Assembly (NCBI GenBank): GCA_041739345.1
Contig: JBGSNZ010000001.1
Coordinates: forward strand, 56,060-120,059
Length of the DNA stretch: 64,000 nucleotides
Source: DIGJ01 sp041739345
Lineage (GTDB): Bacteria; Bacillota; Clostridia; Lachnospirales; Lachnospiraceae
Direction: 5' to 3'
In this document: one piece after another, positions 8,264-17,747 of the stretch
Layout: each line of letters begins with the position of its first letter
How positions within the stretch are numbered: position 1 is the stretch's first letter
Notes under the pieces: generated by a model
What the model was told of the DNA's origin: nothing
The model's input: only the letters and a program-made list of their open reading frames with translations
The model's database searches: none
Made by a program: the position numbers and the translations under genes

Positions 8264-9121
8264 ATGGGAATCATACTAGATAAAATAAATTATATATATA
8301 GTGCGGGAACCGCTTATGAAAAACATGCACTTAAGAATATTAATATAAAAATAGAAGACGGTGAATTTATCGGATTAATCGGACATACGGGTTCTGGTAA
8401 ATCGACGCTAATTCAGCATTTAAATGGTCTAATCAAAGCAACAAGTGGAACCATTTACTATAATGGAAATGACATATACGAAAAGAATTATGACATGAAA
8501 GCGCATCGAAGCAAAGTAGGACTGGTATTTCAGTATCCAGAGCATCAGCTATTTGAGACAACCGTAATTAAAGATGTTAAATTTGGTCCTACAAATCAGG
8601 GACTACCTTCTCTTGAAGTTGACTTAAGATCATTTGAAGCATTAAAGCAGGTTGGAATTGAGGATGATATACTGGACGCTTCTCCTTTTGAGCTATCTGG
8701 TGGACAAAAGCGAAGAGTTGCGATAGCAGGTGTACTTGCGATGCAGCCAGAAGTTCTTGTTCTGGATGAACCAACCGCAGGTCTTGATCCAAAAGGACGA
8801 GATGAAATTCTGGATCTATTGGCTAAACTTCATAAAGAACGAAACATTATCATAATTTTAGTTTCGCATAGCATGGAAGATGTTGCAAAGTATGTGGATC
8901 GATTAATCGTAATGAACCACGGAGAAATATTTCTTGATGATCAACCGAAGAAAGTATTTGCTTACTACAAAGAACTGGAGCAAATCGGACTTGCAGCGCC
9001 ACAAGTAACTTATGTATTAAATGCATTAAAAGATAGAGGCTGCGCCGTAAATATAGAGGCAACAACAGTAAAAGAGGCAACAGATGAGATTATGCGCTAC
9101 GCTAAGTTAAAATGGATATAA
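8264..9121 (+). CDS. ecfA2: Energy-coupling factor transporter ATP-binding protein EcfA2
   Basis: This is the second ATPase of the module, 285 residues, with Walker A GHTGSGKST (40-48), signature LSGGQKRR, Walker B VLVLDEPTAGLDP and H-loop VSHSMED. It would form a heterodimer with EcfA1 and contact the coupling helices of EcfT through its Q-helix region. It starts 18 bases after ecfA1 with GGACGGGAG upstream and is followed after 31 bases by ecfT, so the three are almost certainly one transcript. Confidence 0.95.
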   Translation: MGIILDKINYIYSAGTAYEKHALKNINIKIEDGEFIGLIGHTGSGKSTLIQHLNGLIKATSGTIYYNGNDIYEKNYDMKAHRSKVGLVFQYPEHQLFETTVIKDVKFGPTNQGLPSLEVDLRSFEALKQVGIEDDILDASPFELSGGQKRRVAIAGVLAMQPEVLVLDEPTAGLDPKGRDEILDLLAKLHKERNIIIILVSHSMEDVAKYVDRLIVMNHGEIFLDDQPKKVFAYYKELEQIGLAAPQVTYVLNALKDRGCAVNIEATTVKEATDEIMRYAKLKWI

Positions 9122-9152
9122 ACGCTGCTAAAGCAGCGGAGGGGAGCTTGAC

Positions 9153-9959
9153 ATGATAAGAGACATAACAATCGGACAGTATTATCCCGCTGATTCAGTG
9201 ATTCATCGTTTGGATCCGAGAGTAAAGCTGGCGGCAACGCTGGTGTATATTATTTCGCTTTTTATATTTAAAAGTATGACGGGATATTTAATTGCAGGAC
9301 TGTTCTTATTTACAGTTATAAAGGTTTCTAAAGTACCTTTTGGTTATATAGTAAAAGGGCTTAAGGCGATCGTGATATTAATGCTTATAACGGTAATTTT
9401 CAACCTGTTTTTAACACCTGGAAAACCATTGGTTACCTTTTGGATATTTACCATCACAATGGAAGGAATCAAGACTGCCGTTTTTCTGGCAATCCGACTG
9501 GTTTTTCTGATTATTGGTGCGTCACTTATGACGTTTACTACGACACCGAATCATTTAACGGATGGATTGGAACGCATCATGAATCCACTTAAAAAAATAC
9601 ATTTTCCAGTACATGAAATTTCCATGATGATGTCGATTGCACTACGTTTTATTCCAATCTTATTAGAAGAGACCGATAAGATTATGAAGGCGCAGATGGC
9701 AAGAGGTGCTGATTTTGAGAATGGTGGCTTGTTAAAGAAGGCAAAGAATCTGATTCCACTTTTAGTACCGCTATTTATTTCCGCATTTCGTAGAGCGAAT
9801 GATCTAGCAATGGCAATGGAAGCTAGATGTTATCGTGGTGGCGAAGGCAGAACGAAGATGAAACCACTTTCTTATAAGAAGAGAGACTGGATTGGCTTTG
9901 GGAGTATGGTGATTTATATGGCGGTTCTTTTTGTTGTAACTATGTATCTGCCATTTTAA
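9153..9959 (+). CDS. ecfT: Energy-coupling factor transporter transmembrane protein EcfT
   Basis: This 268-residue integral membrane protein has about five to six hydrophobic segments (the first around 28-60) and the two coupling motifs of the family (ARGADFENGG and a second Ala-Arg-Gly-like element near AMEARCYRGGEGRT). These are the coupling-helix ends that touch EcfA1 and EcfA2. The beginning, IGQYYPADSVIHRLDPRVKL, is typical. A final transmembrane segment closes the protein. It is the last ecf gene and is followed by an AT-rich gap before truA. Confidence 0.94.
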   Translation: MIRDITIGQYYPADSVIHRLDPRVKLAATLVYIISLFIFKSMTGYLIAGLFLFTVIKVSKVPFGYIVKGLKAIVILMLITVIFNLFLTPGKPLVTFWIFTITMEGIKTAVFLAIRLVFLIIGASLMTFTTTPNHLTDGLERIMNPLKKIHFPVHEISMMMSIALRFIPILLEETDKIMKAQMARGADFENGGLLKKAKNLIPLLVPLFISAFRRANDLAMAMEARCYRGGEGRTKMKPLSYKKRDWIGFGSMVIYMAVLFVVTMYLPF

Positions 9960-10133
9960 TGGGTTATTAAGTTTAAAGTATAAAGAAATAGGCTATTTGT
10001 TAAAAAATGGATTCATTAAAAATCAATTCATTTAAAAGGCTATTCATTAAAAGTATATTTATTAAAAAGTAGATTTTGTTAAAGAGTATATCAGAAGTTT
10101 GGGAAGTTCTTAAAATAAGAAGAGGGAATATCA
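9960..10133 (+). other. AT-rich gap with short direct repeats before truA
   Basis: Several loose copies of ATTCATTAAAA / ATTTATTAAAA occur between about 9998 and 10070. No terminator or clear promoter is visible, so truA may be cotranscribed with ecfT. Confidence 0.4.
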
Positions 10134-10901
10134 GTGAAACGAATAAAACTTGTAGTAGCCTATGATGGTACCAATTATTGCGGTTGGCAGGTACAGCCAA
10201 ATGCTACAACCATTGAAGGGGTGTTAAATGAAAAGCTATCGCAGCTACTGGAGGAACGGATTGAAATAATCGGAGCTAGCCGTACCGACTCAGGGGTGCA
10301 TGCACTAGGCAATGTAGCTGTTTTTGATACTAAGTCAAGGATACCTGGAGATAAGATGAAGTATGCACTGAATCAAAGACTTCCTGATGATATACGGATT
10401 CAGGAATCTGAGGAGGTAAATGCAGATTTTCATCCAAGATACTGTGACAGCCAAAAGACATATGAATATCGTATCTTAAACCGAAGCATGGAACTTCCTA
10501 CGGAGCGATTCTATGCGCATTATTCATATCGCAATTTAGATGTCGAAGCCATGAAAGCGGCGTGTGTATATATTGTCGGTGAGCATGACTTTAAATGTTT
10601 TTGTTCTGCTGGCAGTCAAGTAAAGGAAACCGTTCGTAAAGTGTATTCGTTGAATGTATCAAAAGAAGAGGACTTGATTAAAATACGTATTACGGGAAGT
10701 GGTTTTCTATATAATATGGTGCGTATCATTGCAGGAACCTTAATGGAAGTAGGAACTGGAAACAAGAAACCGGAAGAACTAGAGGCGATAATTGAAAGCA
10801 AGGAGCGAAGTCTTGCTGGACCAACAGCTCCAGCAAGAGGACTTCGCTTGATTCGGATTGCATACAAAGGATCAGATCGTGATTATTTAGAGAAATTTTA
10901 G
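10134..10901 (+). CDS. truA: tRNA pseudouridine(38-40) synthase TruA
   Basis: This 255-residue pseudouridine synthase has the catalytic motif GASRTDSGVHALGN with D52, and the first strand KLVVAYDGTNYCGWQVQP of TruA. TruA isomerises uridines 38-40 in the anticodon arm of many tRNAs. The start is GTG with AGAGGGA 6-12 bases upstream. Its place after ecfT agrees with Firmicute gene order. Nothing unusual is seen. Confidence 0.96.
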   Translation: MKRIKLVVAYDGTNYCGWQVQPNATTIEGVLNEKLSQLLEERIEIIGASRTDSGVHALGNVAVFDTKSRIPGDKMKYALNQRLPDDIRIQESEEVNADFHPRYCDSQKTYEYRILNRSMELPTERFYAHYSYRNLDVEAMKAACVYIVGEHDFKCFCSAGSQVKETVRKVYSLNVSKEEDLIKIRITGSGFLYNMVRIIAGTLMEVGTGNKKPEELEAIIESKERSLAGPTAPARGLRLIRIAYKGSDRDYLEKF

Positions 10902-11014
10902 AGAATTACGTCTTATGATAAGAGTGATAAGTTGAAAGAGGAATGAAGTGTGAGCGAAACACACTTTCACATCCCTGAGTTTAAGCGCAGTTAAAGCGAC
11001 AGATGGGAGCAGAT

Positions 11015-11698
11015 ATGAGAATTCTGATGGTGGAAGATGATAAGGATCTGTGTGAAATAACAACCATGCAGCTACAGGCTGCTGGCTATGATGTCGATTG
11101 CGCCTATGATGGCGAGGAAGCAGAGTTTTACATAAAGGGAGGTATCTATGATGTGATACTTCTGGATCGTATGCTACCTAAAAAGGATGGTCTTACTTTG
11201 CTTTTAAACACACGATTAAGCGGAAGCAAGACGCCGATTATAATGCTTACGGCTTTAAATAGAATACATGACCGTATTGATGGACTAGATGCGGGAGCTG
11301 ATGATTACTTGGTAAAACCATATGAAGTAGAAGAACTCTTGGCACGGATTCGTGCAATTCTTCGAAGACCTAGAGAACTTGTAGAAACGGAATGTAGCAT
11401 GTTTGAAGATCTATCCTTACAAGAAGAAAGAGCAACTCTTTTTTGTGGTAAGGAAAGCCGCACGCTTTCCAAAAAAGAGACGATGCTTATGGATTTTTTC
11501 ATAAGGAATGCCAACCAGATTCTATCTAGAGAGCAGATTTTATCAAGGGTTTGGGGAATGGATGCAGATATAGATGAAGGAAATATTGACAACTATATTT
11601 ATTTTTTGCGCCGTCGTTTGAAAGCACTACCAACACAGGTATGTATTACTACAATTCATGGCATTGGTTATCGAATGGAGCGAAAAAATCATGTTTAA
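11015..11698 (+). CDS. OmpR/PhoB-family response regulator
   Basis: The receiver domain (about 1-115) has acidic pocket E7/D8/D9, phosphoacceptor D51 (VILLDRMLP) and the conserved Lys in YLVKPYE. The C-terminal winged-helix DNA-binding domain follows (about 130-227, with HGIGYRME). I chose ATG 11015 because GGGAG lies 6-10 bases before it. An upstream in-frame ATG at 11003 adds four residues and lacks a ribosome site. The stop overlaps the start of the sensor kinase gene by 8 bases, a sign of translational coupling. The controlled genes are unknown. Confidence 0.93.
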   Translation: MRILMVEDDKDLCEITTMQLQAAGYDVDCAYDGEEAEFYIKGGIYDVILLDRMLPKKDGLTLLLNTRLSGSKTPIIMLTALNRIHDRIDGLDAGADDYLVKPYEVEELLARIRAILRRPRELVETECSMFEDLSLQEERATLFCGKESRTLSKKETMLMDFFIRNANQILSREQILSRVWGMDADIDEGNIDNYIYFLRRRLKALPTQVCITTIHGIGYRMERKNHV

Positions 11699-12989
11699 AC
11701 AAGTAGAGAAAAAATTAATATGGACATATACTGCAACAACAGGAGTCATTTTAACGTTAGTCGTTATATTGGCTCTTTTTGTTAGCTTTAGCAATACGCA
11801 GAACAATTATAAGCAGACATTTTATAATAATTTTAATGTAGTTGTGAGTAAGCTACAACTTGAAGATACCATTACGAATCAGTGGATTGCATCCCAAGAG
11901 GACAAGAATCATCTGATTATTTGCATGGAAGAAAATGGTGTCGGACTGAAATTTTTGCGTGCCAGTGAAAACCAAATTGTGCGAAATCAACAATTAGAAA
12001 AACTACGATCCCTGGCTAAAAAAGATGAAGTTGATAGTTCTCTTCCACCAGTATCCGTGGAAGAAATTCGTAGCAATCTGTATCAATGGGAGGAGGGTTC
12101 TTCCCTTTATTATGGACAGATACTTATCTTTTCAACGAGTAACGGATATAGGAGTCTACTACTATTAGAAGAATTTCCAAATGCAAAGATAGAGAGGGCA
12201 AGAGAGAAAATCCTCTTTTTATTAATAGATTTTCTCGGTATTTTATTGCTATATTGGGTCAGTGTTTGGTTTGTTGGACAATCATTAAAACCGATAAAAG
12301 AAAATAAAAAGCGACAGGATGAATTTGTTGCAGCAGCGTCACATGAACTTCGGTCGCCACTTGCAGTAATTAAAGCGAATCTTTCTCTGATGAAGAAGCA
12401 AGAAAAAAAGCAGGAAGGCAGCATAGAACAAATCGCAAAGGAATGCAATCGCATGGCTCTTTTGATTGAAGATATGCTATTCCTAGCTTCTACGGACGCT
12501 GGAAATTGGAAGATTGATTTGAAACCAGTCGAGGTAGAGAACTTACTAATTGAGACATATGAATCCTATTTGCCCCTTTGCAGGGAAAAGAAGATTGTAC
12601 TGGAAGTTGATTTACAGGAAGAGGAAATGAAAAATATCAAAGGAGATCAAGAGAGACTAAAGCAGGTACTTTGTATTCTTATGGAGAATGCGCTTCGCTT
12701 TTCAAAGGAAGGTAGTACAATCGTACTTCGAGGTAGGATGCTAAATTGTGGTAAACGTAAAGTGCTACTAGAGGTGGAAGACCACGGAAGTGGAATTCCA
12801 GCCGAAAAGATGGAACTAATTTTTGAACGTTTTTATCAGGAAGATGATTCAAGAAACGATAAAAATCATTTTGGGTTAGGCCTTAGTATTGCAAAGCAAA
12901 TGGTTACATTACAGCAAGGAACGATTGTATGTAAGGAAACAAAAGGCGGAGGAGCAACGTTTACTTTATACTTTTTAGAGATAGATTAG
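11691..12989 (+). CDS. Membrane sensor histidine kinase
   Basis: Two membrane segments (about residues 12-35 and 170-192) enclose an extracytoplasmic sensor region of ~135 residues. The kinase core follows: H-box ASHELRSPLAVIK, N-box MENALRFS, G1 VEDHGSGIP, F-box FERFYQ and G2 HFGLGLSIAKQM. No clear HAMP domain is seen. It should autophosphorylate on the His of ASHELR and pass phosphate to D51 of the regulator upstream. ATG 11691 is favoured over one at 11658 because it gives a normal membrane-protein N-terminus and only a short overlap. The stimulus is unknown. Confidence 0.9.
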   Translation: MFKQVEKKLIWTYTATTGVILTLVVILALFVSFSNTQNNYKQTFYNNFNVVVSKLQLEDTITNQWIASQEDKNHLIICMEENGVGLKFLRASENQIVRNQQLEKLRSLAKKDEVDSSLPPVSVEEIRSNLYQWEEGSSLYYGQILIFSTSNGYRSLLLLEEFPNAKIERAREKILFLLIDFLGILLLYWVSVWFVGQSLKPIKENKKRQDEFVAAASHELRSPLAVIKANLSLMKKQEKKQEGSIEQIAKECNRMALLIEDMLFLASTDAGNWKIDLKPVEVENLLIETYESYLPLCREKKIVLEVDLQEEEMKNIKGDQERLKQVLCILMENALRFSKEGSTIVLRGRMLNCGKRKVLLEVEDHGSGIPAEKMELIFERFYQEDDSRNDKNHFGLGLSIAKQMVTLQQGTIVCKETKGGGATFTLYFLEID

Positions 12990-13039
12990 AGAATTCTTTG
13001 TTATTATAGTTCAAAAAGTTAGTAGGAGGATTCACGTTA

Positions 13040-15247
13040 ATGAGAAGAAAAATAATAGCTGCTGCACTATTTCTGCTATTGGCAGGGATATTATCAGGTT
13101 GTGGAAGTACTGAAACTGGAAAAACGGTAAATAAGGGGCGTTACATAGAAGAAGAAATTGAGCTTCCAGCTGGGGAAGAAGTAATTGATCTGCTTTATAA
13201 TAAGGATAACCAACTGGAACTTTATACGACCACTATCAATGTGGAAAAAATGGAGTATAAGAAGTACACCTTGCAAACAGATGGTAAATGGAAATTGCAA
13301 ACGGCTAACTGGCTCAATAAATTTGGAAAAATATTGAGTGAAAATAGCTATGAGGGAATCGCAGAAAAAATAGTTTTAGGGCAGGATGGTGCATACTATG
13401 TGTTAGTTCAAGCCTATGGAGAAAGCGAATCCAGAAATTACATATTTCGTTCGCCTGATGGTAAAGAGGATTGCGTTGAAGTAGATATTCCCTATCTTGA
13501 AGAGATAGAAAACGCGGAGACAGGTTACACATTGCATCGATCGATATCGGATTTCAATGTACTAAGTAATGGAACTTTATTGCTAAATGATTCAAATCAG
13601 AGTTGCTTTCTTTTGTTTTCGCAAGATGGTAAAAGCCTCGGAAAACTTAATGTCGGGGGACAAAATAGTTCCATGGATGCTGGTAATGGTGCATATGTAG
13701 CAGGAAATGAGATTATTGGAATAAAATCAGGCAGTCCTCAAATTCTTGATATAGATGGAGAAAGTCAGAAGGAAACTAGAAGTATTGAGTTAAATCAAGA
13801 AGAAACCGGAGCATGTGTTTCCAAACTTTCCAATGGGACACTATTATTAGCGGATAAAAAAGGAATCCATCGACTAGGTGACGGAGGCACTCTCTGGGAA
13901 ACGGTTGTGGATGGAGAGCTAGGTACCATGAGCATGCCAACGATGTTCATGGAGAATTTTTTCGCGGAAGAAGGAGATACAGAGGCTTACTATATCTTAT
14001 ATCGTAATACTCAGGGCGGAAATTCATTGATTCACTATATTTTTGATGAGAATATAGTTTCGGTACCTAAGGAGGAGCTGACGGTTTATTCCTTACAGGA
14101 AAATGCGACAGTGCGACAGGCAATTTCTTTATTTCAGCGAAAACACCAAGATGTAAAAGTGAACTATGTCGTTGCAATGAAAGATGGGGAAACGAACTCC
14201 AAAGAAAATATTAAAGCACTGAATACCGAGCTGATTGCAGGAAATGGAGCGGACATTCTGATACTGGATGGATTGCCGGTAGATTCCTATAAGAAACAAG
14301 GTGTATTAAAAGATATTAATAGTCTGTGTGAAAATGCAGGTATCCTGCCAAACATTCTGGATGCGTACCGTACGGATGGAAGTGTATATGAAATTCCAAC
14401 AAAGATGGAGATTCCATTGATTACCGGAAAAAAAGATGCGGTAGAAAGTGCACAAAGCTTAGGTGCAATCGTAGCATATGAAAAGGAAAATTCAGAGAAA
14501 CCATTTGTAAAAGATGCATTTTTTAAGGATGCAGCAAAAGAATTTTTGAAAATGGAGCTGTCATCGTTCATCACAGAAAATAATGCCTTAAATACAGATG
14601 CTTTTGAAAAGTTTCTAGAGGATATTTCATACCTAAAGGAAAACGGAAGTTTTACTTCGAATGAAAACATGAATTTTGGATTTGATTCCAATGCATATAG
14701 TTTAAACATGGAAGAGACAAATGCAACTTGGAATAAAATAAGTTATATGGATAGCTTATTTGTAGAGCAGGCGCTGTGTAATAAAAATGATTATGTAATT
14801 GGCGGTATGGAAAACGCCTTTTATGGGAATGGCTGTATTGGAATCAATCATGCGACAAAAAAAGAAAAACTGGCAGAAGAGTTCCTTACCTGTATATTAA
14901 GCGATGAGGTACAAAAGACATATGTAAATGATGGACTCCCAGTTTCGGAAAAATCATGGGATACCTTGGTGCAAAATGAAAAGAAAGACATGTACTATGG
15001 AATAAGTTTTGTTATGGAAGATGGAAGCTATGCAACACTAGATGGCGAGTATCCAACAAAAGAAACCAGAGAAAAATTTGCTCAAATTGCGAAAACCGTA
15101 TCAAGGTCAATTAAACAGGAGAGTACTCTAGTAGATATGATTATCACTGAAATGGAAGGCTATTTCAATGGAAGTAAAGATAATGTGCAAACCATAGACT
15201 CCGTAGAATCAAAAGTAAATACCTATCTGACCGAACAAATGAACTAA
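13040..15247 (+). CDS. Lipoprotein with a solute-binding-protein-like C-terminal half
   Basis: The 735-residue protein starts with a lipoprotein signal peptide ending in the lipobox LSGC (Cys near residue 21), so it is anchored outside the membrane. The N-terminal ~330 residues are rich in repeated strand patterns (LSNGTLLL, VLSNGTLLL) that suggest a beta-propeller. The C-terminal half (about 345-735) looks like a family-1 extracellular solute-binding protein: a strand-helix start TVYSLQENATVRQAISLFQ, then NGADILILDGLP and DINSLCENAGIL. No permease genes are adjacent. Its position 50 bases after the kinase gene suggests a role in sensing or as target of that two-component system, which is inference. 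Confidence 0.75.
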   Translation: MRRKIIAAALFLLLAGILSGCGSTETGKTVNKGRYIEEEIELPAGEEVIDLLYNKDNQLELYTTTINVEKMEYKKYTLQTDGKWKLQTANWLNKFGKILSENSYEGIAEKIVLGQDGAYYVLVQAYGESESRNYIFRSPDGKEDCVEVDIPYLEEIENAETGYTLHRSISDFNVLSNGTLLLNDSNQSCFLLFSQDGKSLGKLNVGGQNSSMDAGNGAYVAGNEIIGIKSGSPQILDIDGESQKETRSIELNQEETGACVSKLSNGTLLLADKKGIHRLGDGGTLWETVVDGELGTMSMPTMFMENFFAEEGDTEAYYILYRNTQGGNSLIHYIFDENIVSVPKEELTVYSLQENATVRQAISLFQRKHQDVKVNYVVAMKDGETNSKENIKALNTELIAGNGADILILDGLPVDSYKKQGVLKDINSLCENAGILPNILDAYRTDGSVYEIPTKMEIPLITGKKDAVESAQSLGAIVAYEKENSEKPFVKDAFFKDAAKEFLKMELSSFITENNALNTDAFEKFLEDISYLKENGSFTSNENMNFGFDSNAYSLNMEETNATWNKISYMDSLFVEQALCNKNDYVIGGMENAFYGNGCIGINHATKKEKLAEEFLTCILSDEVQKTYVNDGLPVSEKSWDTLVQNEKKDMYYGISFVMEDGSYATLDGEYPTKETREKFAQIAKTVSRSIKQESTLVDMIITEMEGYFNGSKDNVQTIDSVESKVNTYLTEQMN

Positions 15248-15304
15248 AAGGTAATAAAATTATTGAAAATCGTAAAAAATTAGTAAAAATTGTGGAAACA
15301 TAGC

Positions 15305-15333
15305 TTGACACATTTGCATATCCGTAATATAAT
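15305..15333 (+). promoter_or_regulatory. Strong sigma-A promoter of rplM-rpsI
   Basis: TTGACA (15305-15310), a 17-nt spacer and TATAAT (15328-15333) form a perfect consensus promoter 140 bases before rplM. Confidence 0.85.
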
Positions 15334-15339
15334 TAATAA

Positions 15340-15470
15340 CTGTGACGTGATGTGCACGTACTTATTAGAGTGTGGAAATACTTAAACCAAAGCCCCGGTA
15401 AAAGTATTTTTTAACCAATATAAAAAATGAATTGAGTTAACGAATAATCGAAAGTTTTCAAGGAGGTAAA
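15340..15470 (+). promoter_or_regulatory. 5' leader of rplM, candidate L13-leader element
   Basis: The transcribed region upstream of rplM is ~130 nt, with an AATACTT/AAGTATT stem near 15376-15409 and conserved-looking unpaired segments (GTGTGGAAATACTT, CCCCGGTAAAAG). Firmicute rplM genes often carry an L13-binding leader. Position and size fit, but I could not compare it with the family model. Confidence 0.4.
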
Positions 15471-15473
15471 CCA

Positions 15474-15914
15474 ATGAAAAGTTTTATGGCTAGTCCATCA
15501 ACAATTGAAAGAAAATGGTATGTAGTTGATGCTACAGGACATACATTAGGTCGTCTCTGTTCAGAGATTGCTAAAGTATTACGAGGAAAAAACAAACCTA
15601 CCTATACACCACATATCGATACTGGTGATAATGTAATCATTATCAACGCAGATAAGATCAAAGTTACAGGTAAGAAAATGGATCAAAAGATTTATTATCA
15701 TCACTCTGAGTATGTAGGTGGTATGAAAGAAGCTACATTAAAAGAAATGATGACTAAAAAACCGGAAGATGTTATTACTCTTGCAGTAAAAGGAATGCTT
15801 CCAAAAGGACCTTTAGGAAGAGATATGATTAAGAAATTGCATGTATACGCTGGACCAGAGCATGATAATGCAGCTCAGAAACCAGAAGTATTAGAAATCA
15901 AATCAAGATATTAA
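15474..15914 (+). CDS. rplM: 50S ribosomal protein L13
   Basis: This 146-residue L13 has the conserved WYVVDATGHTLGRL start region, the core KNKPTYTPHIDTGDNVIIIN, and GMLPKGPLGRDMIKKLHVYA near the C-terminus. L13 is an early assembly protein of the large subunit. Start ATG follows AAGGAGG by 8 bases. It forms a conserved two-gene operon with rpsI, 27 bases downstream. Confidence 0.98.
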   Translation: MKSFMASPSTIERKWYVVDATGHTLGRLCSEIAKVLRGKNKPTYTPHIDTGDNVIIINADKIKVTGKKMDQKIYYHHSEYVGGMKEATLKEMMTKKPEDVITLAVKGMLPKGPLGRDMIKKLHVYAGPEHDNAAQKPEVLEIKSRY

Positions 15915-15940
15915 TCAAAAGCTGAAAGGAGGAAATAACA

Positions 15941-16333
15941 GTGGCTAACACAAAGTATTACGGAACAGGAAGAAGAAAAAGCAGTATTGCTAGAGTATAT
16001 TTAGTACCAGGTACAGGTAAAGTTATTATTAACAAAAGAGATATGGATGAATATTTTGGTCTTGAAACATTAAAATTGATTGTTCGTCAACCACTTGTAT
16101 TAACAGAAAATTCAGATAAATTTGACGTTTTAGTAAACGTACATGGTGGTGGATTCACAGGTCAGGCAGGTGCTATCAGACATGGTATCTCCAGAGCTTT
16201 ATTACAGGCGGACTTAGATTACCGTCCAGCACTTAAAAAAGCAGGATTCTTAACACGTGATCCAAGAATGAAAGAAAGAAAGAAATACGGACTCAAAGCA
16301 GCTCGTCGTGCTCCACAGTTCTCAAAGAGATAG
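15941..16333 (+). CDS. rpsI: 30S ribosomal protein S9
   Basis: This 130-residue S9 starts at GTG after AAAGGAGG. The family marks are KYYGTGRRKSSIARVYLVPG, the glycine-rich VNVHGGGFTGQAGAIRHGIS, and the basic C-terminal tail ending in RRAPQFSKR that reaches the P-site tRNA. The gene is complete and ends before the prophage insertion, so integration did not damage it. Confidence 0.98.
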   Translation: MANTKYYGTGRRKSSIARVYLVPGTGKVIINKRDMDEYFGLETLKLIVRQPLVLTENSDKFDVLVNVHGGGFTGQAGAIRHGISRALLQADLDYRPALKKAGFLTRDPRMKERKKYGLKAARRAPQFSKR

Positions 16334-16357
16334 GAAAAACACTATTTTCCAAAACTA

Positions 16358-16396
16358 CAAAAACCCCGAAAAGCCTATACTTTCGGGGTTTCTTTT
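16358..16396 (+). terminator. Terminator of rplM-rpsI
   Basis: AAACCCCGAAA (16361-16371) pairs with TTTCGGGGTTT (16381-16391) and is followed by CTTTT. The prophage lies just beyond it. Confidence 0.9.
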
Positions 16397-16436
16397 AATT
16401 TTAAAGCAACATGAAATAACACGTAAAAACAAGTGT

Positions 16437-16466
16437 AGGGAACAAACAGGGAACACATAGGGAACA
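16437..16466. repeat. Three AGGGAACA repeats at 11-bp spacing, likely integrase arm sites
   Basis: AGGGAACA occurs at 16437-16444, 16448-16455 and 16459-16466, exactly 11 bp apart (one helical turn), directly beyond the integrase stop. A fourth copy is at 55862-55869 near the other end. Tyrosine recombinases of this type bind such arm sites on either side of the crossover core. Confidence 0.55.
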
Positions 16467-16467
16467 C

Positions 16468-17574
16468 TTATATTAGGTTAATTGCATCTAATAGGACGCT
16501 TATATCAAGGTGAGTATATACACGTTCCGTCAGAGTTTCAGCACCGGCATGACCGACAATTTTTTTAATCGTTGTTTGATCCACTTTAGCAGTAGCCAAA
16601 AGAGATATGCACGTATGACGTGTATCGTGCGGCTTATGATCTAAATTAATTTCTTTTAGTATTGGAACCCAATAACTATCATAATAATTTCTATAGGTGA
16701 AATGTTCACCTTCCGATGTACTCAACAAATATATACAATCATTTTTATTAAACCAATATTCATAAAATTTTAGAACCTTGTCAGCGATCGGAACCGCCCT
16801 TATACCTGCATCGGTTTTACTATCACGTACATAGAACCACTTTTCGCTTAAATGCACGTCTGATTTTTTTAGATCCAACAATTCAGAGATCCGGACGCCG
16901 GAATAAATCAACATAAGAACGACCTGCATATAGTCATTACATTCTACGTTTTTCCATACAAGATCTATTTCAGTGTTTGTAAATGGCAATCTATTAATTG
17001 TGTTAGGGTTGCCGGCGTCTTTAATATTGAGATATTCAACCATATTACGATCCTTTGGTATGATCTCATTAATTACAGCATAATCAAACACCTGCCCGAA
17101 CATTACTTTAAGCTTTCTAAGTGTCGGGTAATTCTTGCCGGAAGTATCGGAAATGTTTTGAAGGTGCGACAACTTAATATCACTAAATTTCACATCATAA
17201 ATACTATCACATAATTTATATGATGCTTTATAACCGTTTACATTCGATTGCGAAATACTAGTAAATTTCTTTTCTGACCATTTATCGTAAACCTCCGCAA
17301 ATGTGATCTTAGCGGCGTTTATATCGTAGGGGTTAGCGTTGTATTCGGCAAGTGCCTGCAATGCCTCCGGTCTTGTAGCATAATACCCAATAATAATACG
17401 ATCTTGTTTCAGCTTTTTTGTTTCCGGATCCGGAGTCCAACCAACAGTTTTTAAAACTACAAAAGGTTTACGACGCTTGCCGGATAACTTCTTTACACTT
17501 CCATAACCACTAGGCAGCCTCATATAAAACACCAACTTTCCAATAAAATTTTTAACCAATAACTTTGTATACAT
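16468..17574 (-). CDS. int: Phage tyrosine integrase
   Basis: This 368-residue tyrosine recombinase has an N-terminal arm-binding part (KLSGKRRKPFVV), a SAM-like core-binding domain (about 85-185), and a catalytic domain with Arg in GVRISELLDL, HDTRHTCISLL, the GHAG box, and the nucleophile Tyr in VYTHLDI close to the end. It would integrate and, with an accessory factor, excise this prophage. Start ATG 17574 is preceded by AGAGGTG. An internal start at 17523 (MRLPSGYG) is possible. The gene points to the rpsI side, where AGGGAACA repeats lie. It resembles the broken integrase at 56195-59033. Confidence 0.93.
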   Translation of the reverse strand: MYTKLLVKNFIGKLVFYMRLPSGYGSVKKLSGKRRKPFVVLKTVGWTPDPETKKLKQDRIIIGYYATRPEALQALAEYNANPYDINAAKITFAEVYDKWSEKKFTSISQSNVNGYKASYKLCDSIYDVKFSDIKLSHLQNISDTSGKNYPTLRKLKVMFGQVFDYAVINEIIPKDRNMVEYLNIKDAGNPNTINRLPFTNTEIDLVWKNVECNDYMQVVLMLIYSGVRISELLDLKKSDVHLSEKWFYVRDSKTDAGIRAVPIADKVLKFYEYWFNKNDCIYLLSTSEGEHFTYRNYYDSYWVPILKEINLDHKPHDTRHTCISLLATAKVDQTTIKKIVGHAGAETLTERVYTHLDISVLLDAINLI

Positions 17575-17689
17575 AAGTAAACACCTCTTTCTTTGAAAAT
17601 GAGTATAAAAAAATAAGCCTATGCAATTTGCAAGGCTTATGATATAATTAATTTGCGAAGAAATTATATAAAGCCTTATAAATAAGTAT

Positions 17690-17726
17690 CAAATAGCCGT
17701 TACGTTTGCAGCGTGGCGGTTATTTT
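17690..17726 (-). terminator. Terminator downstream of the 17748-18461 gene
   Basis: On the minus strand AATAACCGCCACG pairs imperfectly with CGTAACGGCTATT and is followed by T-rich sequence, beyond the stop of the surface-protein gene. Confidence 0.55.
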
Positions 17727-17747
17727 TATGCAAAACTTTATCATATA

